Assembly (NCBI GenBank): GCA_015256455.1
Contig: JABZMB010000008.1
Span: forward strand, 1 to 39,010
DNA from: Solobacterium sp.
GTDB lineage: Bacteria; Bacillota_I; Bacilli_A; Erysipelotrichales; Erysipelotrichaceae
Length of the DNA: 39,010 bases
Direction of reading: 5' to 3'
In this document: positions 16,457 to 25,576 of the stretch, piece by piece
How the letters are laid out: the number at the start of each line of letters is the position of its first letter
Position numbering within the stretch: position 1 is the first letter of the stretch
Notes under the pieces: model-generated
What the model was told of the DNA's origin: nothing
Databases searched by the model: none
Seen by the model: only the letters and a program-made list of their open reading frames with translations
Translations under genes and position numbers: made by a program

Positions 16457-17188
16457 ATGGAACGATTACAGAAGACAATAGCGAAGGCGGGTATTGCCAG
16501 CCGTCGTAAAGCAGAAGAACTCATTGTTAGTGGCAAGGTCAAGGTAAATGGCGTTGTTGTAACAGAGCTTGGAACACAAGTATCTCCTGATGATGATATT
16601 AGTGTTAATGGTGTTGTATTAAAGAAAGAAGAAAAGGTGTATTATCTTTTAAATAAACCTCGTAGGGTTATCTCTAGTGTCAGTGATGAAAAGGGTAGAG
16701 AAACTGTTCTTGCGTATCTTAGTGATGTAAAAGAGCGTATCTATCCAGTTGGTCGTTTGGATTATGATACGTCTGGTATTTTACTTTTAACAAACGATGG
16801 TGATTTTGCGAATGCGATGATGCATCCATCTTCACATTTACCTAAGACCTATGAAGTTGCAGTAAATGGTGTACTAACAGATGATATGTTAAATCGCCTA
16901 GCAAAAGGTATTATGCTATCTGATGGTAAGACATTACCAGCTGAAGTAGTATTATTAGAACGTTCTACGAAGAAAAATAAAACCGTACTACACATTACAA
17001 TCCAAGAAGGACGCAATCGTGAAGTACGGCGCATGATGGAATATTTCCATTGTGAGGTCACAAGATTAAACCGTATCGGCTATGGTTTCCTAGATTTAGG
17101 AAATCTAAGACAAGGCCAATATCGTAAGCTACGTAGTTTTGAAGTACGTAAGTTGCTTGCAATGGTGAAACGTTCAACTGAAGACTAA
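16457..17188 (+). CDS. rluB: 23S rRNA pseudouridine synthase, RsuA/RluB family
   Basis: A 243-residue enzyme that isomerises uridine to pseudouridine in rRNA. An S4-like RNA-binding domain covers residues 1-50 (MERLQKTIAKAGIASRRKAEEL). The catalytic Asp102 lies in GRLDYDTSG, and the late motif EGRNREVRRMMEYF is intact. AAAGGAGAG precedes the ATG at 16457; an upstream ATG at 16388 lies inside the ParB-like gene in another frame. RluB is the likely specificity in Gram-positives, but RsuA/RluE-type targets cannot be excluded. Its stop codon overlaps the stop of the convergent rqcH gene. Confidence 0.92.
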   Translation: MERLQKTIAKAGIASRRKAEELIVSGKVKVNGVVVTELGTQVSPDDDISVNGVVLKKEEKVYYLLNKPRRVISSVSDEKGRETVLAYLSDVKERIYPVGRLDYDTSGILLLTNDGDFANAMMHPSSHLPKTYEVAVNGVLTDDMLNRLAKGIMLSDGKTLPAEVVLLERSTKKNKTVLHITIQEGRNREVRRMMEYFHCEVTRLNRIGYGFLDLGNLRQGQYRKLRSFEVRKLLAMVKRSTED

Positions 17189-18825
17189 AGAGAAATATAT
17201 TGGCTGATTTGTTCCTCATCAGGATCAATATAAATCATCTTATATTTACCTAGTTCAACCATTCCAGGTTTCGCACCTGGAATTTTTTTGAGGTTTTTGA
17301 TAGGGCAATACGCAACTGGAACACTAGAGGACATACGGCCTGCTGAGAAGTAAGCTGCGATATTTGCGGCTAGACGCATCGTATACTCATCTGGATTTTC
17401 ATCATGTACAACAACATGTGAACCATGATAATCCTTGGTATGGAACCAAATATTACTCTTTTTCGTATGCCAAGTAAGCGTATCATTTTGTAAGTTATTT
17501 TTACCGAAGGAAATAGAGATACCTTGTTCTGTCGTAATCGTAGTATAAGAAGGTGATACTTCCTTTTTCTTTTTCTTCTTTTTTCCTTTTTCTTTTTCGG
17601 AAAGGTAACCAAGTTTAATGAGTTCTTCTCGAATTTCCATTGCAGTATCAAAGTCGGCGTACTTGAGCTGTTCCGCAAGACCGCTGAAGTATTCAATTTC
17701 CATCTGACAGAGTTGAATTTGTTCTTGGAGGTACACTTGACCTTTCTTTAATTTATTGTATTTTTGGAATGCTTTGCGAGCATTGCCTTTGCCATCTAAT
17801 TTAGGATCTAGTGGAATATGGACAGGAGAGTTATCTACAAAATTATTTAGGGTAATTTCTTTGAGTCCCTTTGTATCAGAAACTTGATAAGCGTAAAGTA
17901 AATCTCCATACTCACGCCATTTATCACAATCCTTAGCAGCCTCGTATTCTTCGATTAAACGAGGTAACTTTGTGCTTTGGTGTTTTAATTGTCGATTGAT
18001 AAAGTGTTGAATATCACCAGAAATCTGTTTAATTCTTTCTTTTTCTTCACGATGGAAGTAAAGGATATCAATTCCTTCAAAAAGAGGATATTCTTTACAT
18101 GGTCCAACACTAGTTAAATCAATACAGTGGAACACTGGTTCGTTATCGCTGTTAGCGATAAAGATTGATTTACTGTTTGAAATCTCATCCATCACGCTAT
18201 GGAAGGATTGTCCTTTTGACATGCGATATTCAACTTCTTTCGCAAGAAATGGTGAAAAACCAGAGAACTGTTTTGTAAGAGATATAGTTGTATCTACAAT
18301 CTGTTCGGTGAAAGGATTCTTCTTATCTTGAGAAGGTGTTTGGATAAATTCAGCACCTGCTTGAATGGTACGTCTACTATTTTCAAATGGTGGAATACGC
18401 TTCATCGCATCAATGATTCGATTTTGCGCGTTTACTAAAATTACATTAGCGTACTTTCCCATTAACTCTACGTATAGTTTAAGATACTCTAGATCACCAA
18501 TTTCGTTATGATGACGAATATCAAAAACCATCCAACGGTCTAATTCTGCTTGTTGGATTTTTTCAACAATAGAACCTTCTAGATATTTACGTAATACCAT
18601 TACAAAGTTGGAAGGCTCATTAGGAGTAGGATAACTACGATTCGTAAACAGAATTCGGTTATATACGGAATGTGTCGAAATCAATAATTGTTTCTTACCT
18701 GCAGTACCATGTGTTTGTAGTAAAAGCTCAGTCTGAGAAGTCATATATATTTTCTGAATTCTGAATGGGAGTGTCACTTGAATTTCAGGAATCAGTTTTG
18801 ATAATAAAATACCATCTAGTGCCAT
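17185..18825 (-). CDS. rqcH: Ribosome quality-control factor RqcH (NFACT family)
   Basis: A 546-residue protein, slightly shorter than the usual 560-570. It binds obstructed 50S subunits and recruits tRNA(Ala) to add alanine tails to stalled chains, which marks them for degradation. NFACT-N occupies about 1-250 and keeps the Asp-Arg pair (96-97 in AELDRWMVF) shown in the family to be needed for tailing. A helical coiled coil follows; at about 418-430 it carries a lysine-rich tract, then the NFACT-R domain from about 440 (NIWFHTKDYHGSHVVV). AGAGG precedes the ATG. The older name is fibronectin-binding protein. Its stop overlaps the rluB stop by 3 to 4 bases, so the two convergent genes have no room for a terminator between them. 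Confidence 0.94.
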   Translation of the reverse strand: MALDGILLSKLIPEIQVTLPFRIQKIYMTSQTELLLQTHGTAGKKQLLISTHSVYNRILFTNRSYPTPNEPSNFVMVLRKYLEGSIVEKIQQAELDRWMVFDIRHHNEIGDLEYLKLYVELMGKYANVILVNAQNRIIDAMKRIPPFENSRRTIQAGAEFIQTPSQDKKNPFTEQIVDTTISLTKQFSGFSPFLAKEVEYRMSKGQSFHSVMDEISNSKSIFIANSDNEPVFHCIDLTSVGPCKEYPLFEGIDILYFHREEKERIKQISGDIQHFINRQLKHQSTKLPRLIEEYEAAKDCDKWREYGDLLYAYQVSDTKGLKEITLNNFVDNSPVHIPLDPKLDGKGNARKAFQKYNKLKKGQVYLQEQIQLCQMEIEYFSGLAEQLKYADFDTAMEIREELIKLGYLSEKEKGKKKKKKKEVSPSYTTITTEQGISISFGKNNLQNDTLTWHTKKSNIWFHTKDYHGSHVVVHDENPDEYTMRLAANIAAYFSAGRMSSSVPVAYCPIKNLKKIPGAKPGMVELGKYKMIYIDPDEEQISQYISL

Positions 18826-18860
18826 TTGAAAACCTCTTTATTTTTCTTATTATATCATGA

Positions 18861-18889
18861 TTGACTATGTTAAAATTAATGAGTAATCT
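18861..18889 (+). promoter_or_regulatory. Promoter of gmk
   Basis: TTGACT (18861-18866), a 17-base spacer and TAATCT (18884-18889). On the opposite strand a TATAAT at about 18850-18855 probably serves rqcH. Confidence 0.55.
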
Positions 18890-18915
18890 ATTAGGTAAGG
18901 ATGGAGGATACAATT

Positions 18916-19488
18916 ATGGCTAAGGGATTGTTAATTGTATTAAGTGGACCTTCTGGTGTTGGTAAGGGAACGGTTCTCAAAGAGTTTATTCATGATAAGG
19001 ATTTGAAACTTGCATACTCGGTTTCTATGACTACTCGTAAGCAGAGACCAGGTGAAGTTGATGGTATAAATTATCACTTTGTCACGAAGGAAGAGTTCGA
19101 ACAAGCAAAGAAGAATGGTGAATTATTAGAGTCGGCAGAATTTGTTGGAAACTACTATGGAACACCTATTTCTGAAGTTGAAAGATTACGTAAAGAAGGC
19201 AAGAATGTCATCTTGGAAATTGAAGTACAAGGATGTACTCAGGTTCGCGAGAAGGTGAAGGATGCCTTAACAATCTTCATCGTTCCACCAAGCATGGCGG
19301 AGTTAGAGAAGAGAATTCGTGGACGTAATACAGAACCAGAAGAAATTGTTCAGGAACGTTTGGCAAAGGCTGCACGTGAAATGGAACTCATTGGTATGTA
19401 CAAGTATGTTGTATGTAACGACGATGCGAAGTTAGCAGCTGATATTATCCGCGTGATTATCAAACGTCACATGAAGTCAAATATTTAG
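18916..19488 (+). CDS. gmk: Guanylate kinase
   Basis: A 190-residue cytosolic enzyme converting GMP and ATP to GDP and ADP. The P-loop GPSGVGKGT lies at residues 11-19, the GMP-binding region includes TTRKQRPGEVDGINYHF, and the lid region contains RIRGRNTEPEE. GGAGG (18903-18907) precedes the ATG at 18916 by 8 bases; the ATG at 18901 has no ribosome binding site. The rpoZ gene that often follows gmk is absent; a strong terminator comes instead. Confidence 0.96.
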   Translation: MAKGLLIVLSGPSGVGKGTVLKEFIHDKDLKLAYSVSMTTRKQRPGEVDGINYHFVTKEEFEQAKKNGELLESAEFVGNYYGTPISEVERLRKEGKNVILEIEVQGCTQVREKVKDALTIFIVPPSMAELEKRIRGRNTEPEEIVQERLAKAAREMELIGMYKYVVCNDDAKLAADIIRVIIKRHMKSNI

Positions 19489-19494
19489 TTTATC

Positions 19495-19519
19495 TGCCAG
19501 TATATACTGGCATTTTTTT
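19495..19519 (+). terminator. Terminator after gmk
   Basis: A perfect 18-base palindrome (19495-19512) followed by seven T. Confidence 0.9.
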
Positions 19520-19525
19520 ATACAC

Positions 19526-19554
19526 TTGCGTAAGCGTTTTCAATCCTTTATAAT
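19526..19554 (+). promoter_or_regulatory. Promoter of the galactoside operon with embedded candidate cre site
   Basis: TTGCGT (19526-19531), a 17-base spacer and consensus TATAAT (19549-19554). Within it, 19529-19542 matches 13 of 14 positions of the cre consensus TGWAANCGNTNWCA (first T is C). A CcpA site between -35 and -10 would block RNA polymerase when preferred sugars are available. Confidence 0.65.
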
Positions 19555-19582
19555 GGAAACTGATAAACGGAGGATAGTTTCC
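19555..19582 (+). promoter_or_regulatory. Inverted repeat at the transcription start, possible TetR operator
   Basis: GGAAACT (19555-19561) and AGTTTCC (19576-19582) are a perfect 7-bp inverted repeat centred two helical turns apart, between the -10 and the ATG of the TetR gene. The GGAGG lies between the arms. Most of the left arm precedes the expected start site, so a DNA operator is more likely than an RNA hairpin. Confidence 0.45.
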
Positions 19583-19583
19583 G

Positions 19584-20150
19584 ATGGAAAATATACAACA
19601 AGATATCTTAACTACAACACTAGAATTATTTAATGATAAAGGGTTAGATTTTACTATGGACGATATCGCCCAGTCGATGCATATTGCAAAAAAAACAATA
19701 TATCGTTTCTTTTCATCAAAAGAAGATTTATTAATTGCATTATTAGATTATGGTTTTGAGAACATTCAAAAGGAGAAGCAGAAGATTTTAACAAGTGATG
19801 ATAGTATTGCAAAACGTTTGGAACAAGTAATGATTGCGATGCCAAAACAGTATGCCAAAATTGACTTTCGTGTGCTATCAAGTTTAAAGGATACCTATCC
19901 TCAAGTGTATATACGTCTAAATGAACATTTAGAAAATGATTGGGAACCTATTATCAAACTAATCAATGAAGGTATCCGTAAAAAGGAAATCCGTAAGATT
20001 AACACATTTATTCTTCGCAAGATTATAACCGCAACTTTTGAACAACTTTTATCTACGGATGAACTACAAGAAAGAAATTTAACGTATGCTAAAGCTTTAA
20101 AAGAAATGATGAATATCATCATGAAAGGGATGGTTATAGATAATGAATAA
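19584..20150 (+). CDS. TetR family transcriptional regulator
   Basis: A 188-residue DNA-binding protein. The N-terminal helix-turn-helix is clear: FTMDDIAQSMHIAKKTIYRFF at about 23-43. The C-terminal ligand-binding half has no assignable ligand. GGAGG precedes the ATG. It is the first gene of the sugar operon and its stop overlaps the next start (ATGAATAA), so it is co-translated with the GH2 gene and probably controls its own operon, perhaps through the inverted repeat at 19555-19582. A sugar or glycoside inducer is inference. Confidence 0.9.
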   Translation: MENIQQDILTTTLELFNDKGLDFTMDDIAQSMHIAKKTIYRFFSSKEDLLIALLDYGFENIQKEKQKILTSDDSIAKRLEQVMIAMPKQYAKIDFRVLSSLKDTYPQVYIRLNEHLENDWEPIIKLINEGIRKKEIRKINTFILRKIITATFEQLLSTDELQERNLTYAKALKEMMNIIMKGMVIDNE

Positions 20151-22479
20151 ATTGAATAACAATTGGGAATATATCGACCAATGGAGTGATACGTTTATTA
20201 TAGATGGTGCTGCAGACAAGGTAGTTCGCATACCTCATACTGTTCAAGAATTACCTTTACATTATGCTAACTCAGAAAGCTATCAAAAGGTTGTTGGTTA
20301 TCGTAAGAAATTAACATTTGATTCATCTTTAAAAGACAGAAGATATTTTATACGCTTTGATGGTAGTGCTCATGAGACTACAGTGTATTTCAATGGCAAA
20401 GAATTGTATGTTCATTCGTGTGGATATACTGCATTTATCGTTGAACTAACTGATAATATTCTATTTGATCAAGAGAATGTTTTAACTGTAAAAGTAGATA
20501 GTCGTGAGGGTTTGAATACACCTCCATTTGGATTTGTGATTGATTATCTTACATATGGAGGTATCTATCGTGATGTATGGCTTTATGATAAGCCTGCATA
20601 CTTTATTAAAGATGTATTTGTAACAACGAATACACTAGATACAGTCTCAGTATCCATCCAAACAGATGGGCTAGTTCCTATTGATTCATATCAAGTCAAG
20701 ATTCTTGACTCAAAGGGTGAAATCATCGCACAACAGGCCGTATCTATAAATACGCGGCAAATACAAATACCTGTAAAGAATATTCATGCATGGACAGCCG
20801 AATCACCAACTTTATATCGTTGTATTGTGGAACTAGGAGATGATATTTTTGCAACAAACTTTGGATTCCGTACAATTCGTTTTGATCAGAATAATTTATA
20901 TATCAATGATCAAAAGGTATTCTTGAGAGGTTTGAATCGTCACCAATGCTATCCATATATTGGTTATGCGGCTGTTGATTCTTTACAAGAGGAAGATGTG
21001 CGTATTTTAAAAGAAGAGTTACATGTGAATGCAGTTCGCACTTCACACTATCCACAAAGTCAATCCTTTATCGATGCTTGTGACCGATATGGTTTATATG
21101 TATTTACTGAGATTTCTGGTTGGCAACATATCGGCGATCAAACATGGAAACAACAAGCAATCCGTAATACAGAAGATATGGTACTACAGTATCGTAATCA
21201 TCCTTCTATTATTCTGTGGGGTGTAAGAATCAATGAATCATTAGATGATGATGAACTCTATGCGAAAACAAATGCAGTTGCTAGAGCCTTAGATCCTTCT
21301 AGACCTACAGCAGGTGTACGTTATCTTACAAAGAGTCATTTGTTAGAGGATATTTATACATTCAATGATTTCTCGCATCACGGTGATAATAAAGGTGCAT
21401 TAAGTAAGAGTGAAGTTATGGTGGATACACATCATCCACTCATCATCTCTGAATCCAATGGGCACATGTTTCCGACAAAGAGTTTTGATACACAAGCAAG
21501 ACGCCAAGAACATGCATTACGACATGCGCGTGTATTTAGTGATGCGATGTCTGATGGCCAACATACTGGAGTTTTCCAATGGTGTATGTTTGATTATGCA
21601 ACACATAAAGACTTTGGTTCTGGTGATAGGATTTGTTATCACGGCGTCATGGATAGTTTCCGTAATCCAAAACTTGCGGCAAGTGTATATGCTTCACAAC
21701 AGGATGAAGAACCTATCTTGGCAATTAGTACTTCGATGGATATTGGTGATTACAATGCTGGTAATCTACCGGATTTCTACGCATTTACAAATGCGGATGA
21801 AGTACGTTTATACAAAAATGATCAGTTTGTATCTACATTTTCTCATTCTTCATATTCTGGTTTAAAGCATGGTCCAATTCGTATTGATGATACGATTGGA
21901 AAACTACTTGAAACCAATGAGCATTTTTCTAAAGAGAAAGCTGCTGATATTCGTAAATGTTTACTAGCAAGTAAAAAGTATGGTAGTAACTTACCGCTAC
22001 GTTATCGTTTGTTATATGCGAAGATGATGTTTCAATACAAGATGAAGTACAGCGACGGTGTCACTCTATTTGGAAAGTATGTATCAGGTTGGGGTTCGGA
22101 TTCGATTACTTGGAGATTTGATGCTATCAAAAATGGAAAAGTTGTAAAATCTATTATCAAACGTCCATCTACTAAATTACATCTATCGTACCAAGTTTCT
22201 CGTACAAGTCTTGTGGAAGGAAGTTGCTATGACATGTCCGCAATTCGTATTCAAGTAAAGGATGAATATCATAATTTAGCTTCCTATGCACAACTACCAC
22301 TAAACCTCATTACGACCGGACCAATCGAAATTGTAGGTCCTAATACAGTTGTTACAGAAGGTGGTATGACAGGTACATATATTAAGACAACTGGAGAAGA
22401 GGGAGATGCTGTTCTTACAATTTCTACTCCAGATTGCAGCGCAATTACAATTCATTTTACAATTTCAAAGGAAGCATAA
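20143..22479 (+). CDS. Glycoside hydrolase family 2, probable beta-galactosidase
   Basis: A 778-residue cytosolic retaining glycosidase; no signal peptide. The domain order is sugar-binding jelly roll (about 1-150), immunoglobulin-like domain (about 155-245), TIM barrel (about 250-520), then extra C-terminal domains with DFYAFTNADEVRLYKND. The acid/base is Glu365 in RINES; the nucleophile is probably Glu437 in ISESNG. LRGLNRHQCYPYIG and RTSHYPQS are usual GH2 barrel motifs. Family 2 also includes beta-glucuronidases and beta-mannosidases. The neighbouring GPH symporter and alpha-galactosidase favour a galactoside, but this is not proven. It overlaps the TetR gene by 8 bases and the symporter gene follows after 3 bases. 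Confidence 0.9.
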   Translation: MNKLNNNWEYIDQWSDTFIIDGAADKVVRIPHTVQELPLHYANSESYQKVVGYRKKLTFDSSLKDRRYFIRFDGSAHETTVYFNGKELYVHSCGYTAFIVELTDNILFDQENVLTVKVDSREGLNTPPFGFVIDYLTYGGIYRDVWLYDKPAYFIKDVFVTTNTLDTVSVSIQTDGLVPIDSYQVKILDSKGEIIAQQAVSINTRQIQIPVKNIHAWTAESPTLYRCIVELGDDIFATNFGFRTIRFDQNNLYINDQKVFLRGLNRHQCYPYIGYAAVDSLQEEDVRILKEELHVNAVRTSHYPQSQSFIDACDRYGLYVFTEISGWQHIGDQTWKQQAIRNTEDMVLQYRNHPSIILWGVRINESLDDDELYAKTNAVARALDPSRPTAGVRYLTKSHLLEDIYTFNDFSHHGDNKGALSKSEVMVDTHHPLIISESNGHMFPTKSFDTQARRQEHALRHARVFSDAMSDGQHTGVFQWCMFDYATHKDFGSGDRICYHGVMDSFRNPKLAASVYASQQDEEPILAISTSMDIGDYNAGNLPDFYAFTNADEVRLYKNDQFVSTFSHSSYSGLKHGPIRIDDTIGKLLETNEHFSKEKAADIRKCLLASKKYGSNLPLRYRLLYAKMMFQYKMKYSDGVTLFGKYVSGWGSDSITWRFDAIKNGKVVKSIIKRPSTKLHLSYQVSRTSLVEGSCYDMSAIRIQVKDEYHNLASYAQLPLNLITTGPIEIVGPNTVVTEGGMTGTYIKTTGEEGDAVLTISTPDCSAITIHFTISKEA

Positions 22480-22482
22480 ATT

Positions 22483-23859
22483 ATGAAAGAATTTGGTAAA
22501 AAACAATTTGTTGCATATGGTTTAGGCGCGGTGGGGAAGGATATGGTATATGCCTTATCTGCTTCCTATATCATGTATTACTATCAAGATATCCTAGGCT
22601 TATCTGCATCTTTTGTTGGATTTATTTTGATGATTGCTCGTGTGTTTGATGCGGCTAATGATCCATTTATGGGTGTTGTTGTTGCTAAGACAAATACGAA
22701 ATGGGGTAAGTTTCGTCCATGGTTATTTACAGGTACAATTTTAAATGCATTTGTTTTATATGCATTATTTGCGGTACCTGCAATATCAGGTAAAGCATTA
22801 ATGATTTATTTTGCGGTGATGTATATTCTTTGGGGTGTGACATATACCATGATGGATATTCCGTTTTGGTCAATGATACCTGCAGTTACTTCTACGATGA
22901 AAGATCGTGAAAATCTATCTGTTGTAGGGCGTACCTGTGCAGGTGTTGGTTATGCGTTAATCAATGTATTTACTGTGATGGCTGTATCCAAACTAGGTAG
23001 TGGAATTGAGCGTACTGGCTTTCGTTTGTTTGCGCTTATTATAGCGATTTTGTTTGTGGTATTTATACTTTTTACATGTGTTACAATTCATGAGCAAAAA
23101 GTAGAAAACATGCAGACAACATCTGTTAAAGAGATGTTTAAAGCATTATTTAACAACGATCAAGCAATCGTAACGGTTGTTACAATTGTACTGATTAATT
23201 CTGCGTTATATATTACATCGAATCTTTTAATCTACTTTTTTAAATACGATATTGGGGGAACAACCTGGAAGGATGCGTATACTCTATTTACTTCTGTTGG
23301 TGGGATTTCTCAGATCTTAGGTATGATGGTTGTGTATCCAATCCTTAGAAGTAAATTATCAAATACAATCATCTTTAAGTTAAGCTTGTGTCTAGCAATA
23401 TTGGGATATACATTCTTATTAGCCTTATGTTTACTAGGATATTCATCTGTTCTAACAATGTTAATGGTGCCTGGTGTAATAATCTTTATATCCAATGGTA
23501 TACTAACGGTATTAACTACGGTATTTCTTGCGAATACTGTTGATTATGGTGAGGCTAAAACTGGTCATCGTGAAGAGTCTGTTATCTTTAGCATGCAGAC
23601 ATTTGTTGTAAAGGCAGCTAGTGGCTTAGCAGTATTTATTACTGGTGTTAGTTTGGATCTAATTGGTTTAACAAGCAAAGATGGACTGGGAGAAGGTATA
23701 CCAACATTCACTTCTCCATTATTAGGACTTCGTTTACTAATGACGATCTTGCCTATAATTGGATTGGTTCTTGCACTCATATTATTTACAAGAAAGTTTA
23801 TTATTTCGGATGAAAAGGCAGAACAAATTCGAAAACAGTTAGAAGAAAAGAGGGTTTGA
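22483..23859 (+). CDS. GPH-family sugar:cation symporter
   Basis: A 458-residue membrane protein with about 12 helices of the glycoside-pentoside-hexuronide family (MelB and LacS relatives). Family signatures include the N-terminal DAANDPFMGVVVAKTNTKWGKFRPW stretch (about 51-75) and the mid-protein loop before helix 7. It lacks the PTS IIA-like tail found in LacS. It would take up the glycosides hydrolysed by the flanking GH2 and GH36 enzymes, coupled to Na+ or H+. It sits between them in the operon and overlaps the downstream coding region closely (2 bases apart). Confidence 0.92.
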   Translation: MKEFGKKQFVAYGLGAVGKDMVYALSASYIMYYYQDILGLSASFVGFILMIARVFDAANDPFMGVVVAKTNTKWGKFRPWLFTGTILNAFVLYALFAVPAISGKALMIYFAVMYILWGVTYTMMDIPFWSMIPAVTSTMKDRENLSVVGRTCAGVGYALINVFTVMAVSKLGSGIERTGFRLFALIIAILFVVFILFTCVTIHEQKVENMQTTSVKEMFKALFNNDQAIVTVVTIVLINSALYITSNLLIYFFKYDIGGTTWKDAYTLFTSVGGISQILGMMVVYPILRSKLSNTIIFKLSLCLAILGYTFLLALCLLGYSSVLTMLMVPGVIIFISNGILTVLTTVFLANTVDYGEAKTGHREESVIFSMQTFVVKAASGLAVFITGVSLDLIGLTSKDGLGEGIPTFTSPLLGLRLLMTILPIIGLVLALILFTRKFIISDEKAEQIRKQLEEKRV

Positions 23860-23861
23860 GT

Positions 23862-25457
23862 ATGCAGGTTCAGTGGTTGATAGAAAGTGTTGATCAGAAA
23901 ATTAAATTACAAGGCAATGAAAACTGGCAGGATGATGTACTACATATTCATGTGTCAACTGTTCAAATGATACTCGGTAAAGTGGAAGCGAAACTATCTA
24001 TATCCATCGCAAAGAACGAGAAAATATTCATGAATGGATACCAAACATGGACATGTTCTCCAGAACTTACAAGGTATGATTATACACATGGACTAAAGAG
24101 AGTACCAAAGAGTTTATTGCGGAAATATGGGTTTGATCGTTATGGGGATTATCATTTTGTGGATTATCCGCAAAAGAAGGGTATTACACATGGTGAATCA
24201 TGGTGCTATTTCCGTGATGGAAAGAAATTTCGTTTATTTGCGTCATTAAATGAAGATCCAGGATATACCTTATTTTGGTATGATGCAAACAAATCAGAAT
24301 TAACAATCCAAAGAGATTGTAAAGATGTACAGACAAATGGTATCTTTCATGCATTTGATTTATTCTATGCGGAAGGTAGTGAAGAAGAGGTCTTTCATGC
24401 ATGGTTTGATGCAATGAATTTAAAGCCACTTACAACGAAGAAATTATTTGGATATTCTAGTTGGTATAATCACTATCAAGATATTAGTGAAGATAAGATA
24501 CGTTATGATTTATCTGGTTGCGATAAAGTATTTCAACCAAATGACCTATTTCAGATTGATGACGGTTGGGAACCGTTTGTAGGTGATTGGCTAGAAACAG
24601 ATTCGGTGAAATTCCCCAACGGATTAAAAGCACTTGTTGACCAAATACATGCAAAGGGATATAAAGCTGGTTTGTGGCTTGCACCATTTGTGGCAGAGGA
24701 GAAGTCCTCACTATATCAGAATCATCCAGATTGGTTCCTGTACCATCATGGAAAACCATGGTGTTTAGGTGCTAACTGGTCAGGTTTTTATTCCTTAGAT
24801 ATTGATCATCCAGATGTAATTGACTATATCAAGAAAGTATTCCATCAAGTATATGATGTTTGGGGATTTGATTTAGTTAAACTAGATTTCTTATATGGCG
24901 CAGCTCCATTTGGTAATGCATCTGAGAGTCGTGCTAAGAGAATGAAACGTGCTATTCAATTCTTGAGAGATATATCAAAGGATAAGGAAATTCTTGCTTG
25001 TGGTGTTCCATTAATGCCATCTTTTGGTTTAGTAGAATATAGCCGCATTGGTTGCGATGTAGGATTGGATTGGGATGATGTATTCTATATGCGTTTATTG
25101 CATCGTGAAAGAATCTCTACCAAGAATGCGATTGTGAATACAGTCAATCGTAGACAGTTGAATGGACGTGTGTTTATGAATGATCCAGATGTATTCTTTA
25201 TCCGTACTGAGAATATCCATCTAACGGATAAGCAGAAGGATGATTTAGCACGTATACAAGCTCTACTAGGAGGGGTATTCCTAACAAGTGATAGTCCTGC
25301 AAATTATACTGATGATATGATTAGAAAATATCACGAATACCGTAAACTAGCATCTGCGTTAGTGACAGATGTTAATACAGATGAAGGTATTACAATTGAG
25401 TATGTTCTAGATGGTAAAACCAATGTAATACATTTCGACTGTACAAATGGTAAATAA
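23862..25457 (+). CDS. Alpha-galactosidase, GH36-type
   Basis: A 531-residue cytosolic enzyme. An N-terminal beta-sandwich (about 1-190) precedes a TIM barrel. The probable nucleophile is Asp342 in LVKLDFLYG and the acid/base Asp399 in SRIGCDVGLDWDD; FQIDDGWE (230-237) and GLWLAPFVAE (270-279) are barrel strands of clan GH-D. Shorter than the roughly 730-residue bacterial GH36 enzymes, so it belongs to a compact subgroup. The ATG at 23862 is preferred because GAGGG lies 7 bases before it; a TTG at 23856 overlaps the symporter gene. It would release galactose from alpha-galactosides such as melibiose or raffinose. Confidence 0.92.
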   Translation: MQVQWLIESVDQKIKLQGNENWQDDVLHIHVSTVQMILGKVEAKLSISIAKNEKIFMNGYQTWTCSPELTRYDYTHGLKRVPKSLLRKYGFDRYGDYHFVDYPQKKGITHGESWCYFRDGKKFRLFASLNEDPGYTLFWYDANKSELTIQRDCKDVQTNGIFHAFDLFYAEGSEEEVFHAWFDAMNLKPLTTKKLFGYSSWYNHYQDISEDKIRYDLSGCDKVFQPNDLFQIDDGWEPFVGDWLETDSVKFPNGLKALVDQIHAKGYKAGLWLAPFVAEEKSSLYQNHPDWFLYHHGKPWCLGANWSGFYSLDIDHPDVIDYIKKVFHQVYDVWGFDLVKLDFLYGAAPFGNASESRAKRMKRAIQFLRDISKDKEILACGVPLMPSFGLVEYSRIGCDVGLDWDDVFYMRLLHRERISTKNAIVNTVNRRQLNGRVFMNDPDVFFIRTENIHLTDKQKDDLARIQALLGGVFLTSDSPANYTDDMIRKYHEYRKLASALVTDVNTDEGITIEYVLDGKTNVIHFDCTNGK

Positions 25458-25465
25458 CATGTTTT

Positions 25466-25495
25466 AAGAACTCTTAGAATTCAAGAGTTCTTTTT
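25466..25495 (+). terminator. Terminator of the galactoside operon
   Basis: A 10-bp perfect stem (25466-25475 with 25483-25492), a 7-base loop and a T run. Confidence 0.9.
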
Positions 25496-25540
25496 GTTTT
25501 CAGAAATATAAATCAATAAAACGATTTTTTAGTTAGCCAA

Positions 25541-25569
25541 AGAAAAAAGCCAACTTGCGTTGACTTTTT
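25541..25569 (-). terminator. Terminator of rpsD
   Basis: Read on the minus strand, an 8-bp stem (25560-25567 with 25546-25553, one G-T pair) precedes a run of six T. Confidence 0.75.
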
Positions 25570-25576
25570 ACACTTG

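Noticed and set aside
19555..19582. RNA hairpin hiding the ribosome binding site of the TetR gene
   Set aside because: The expected start site falls at the end of the left arm, so the hairpin would not form in the transcript; a DNA operator fits better.
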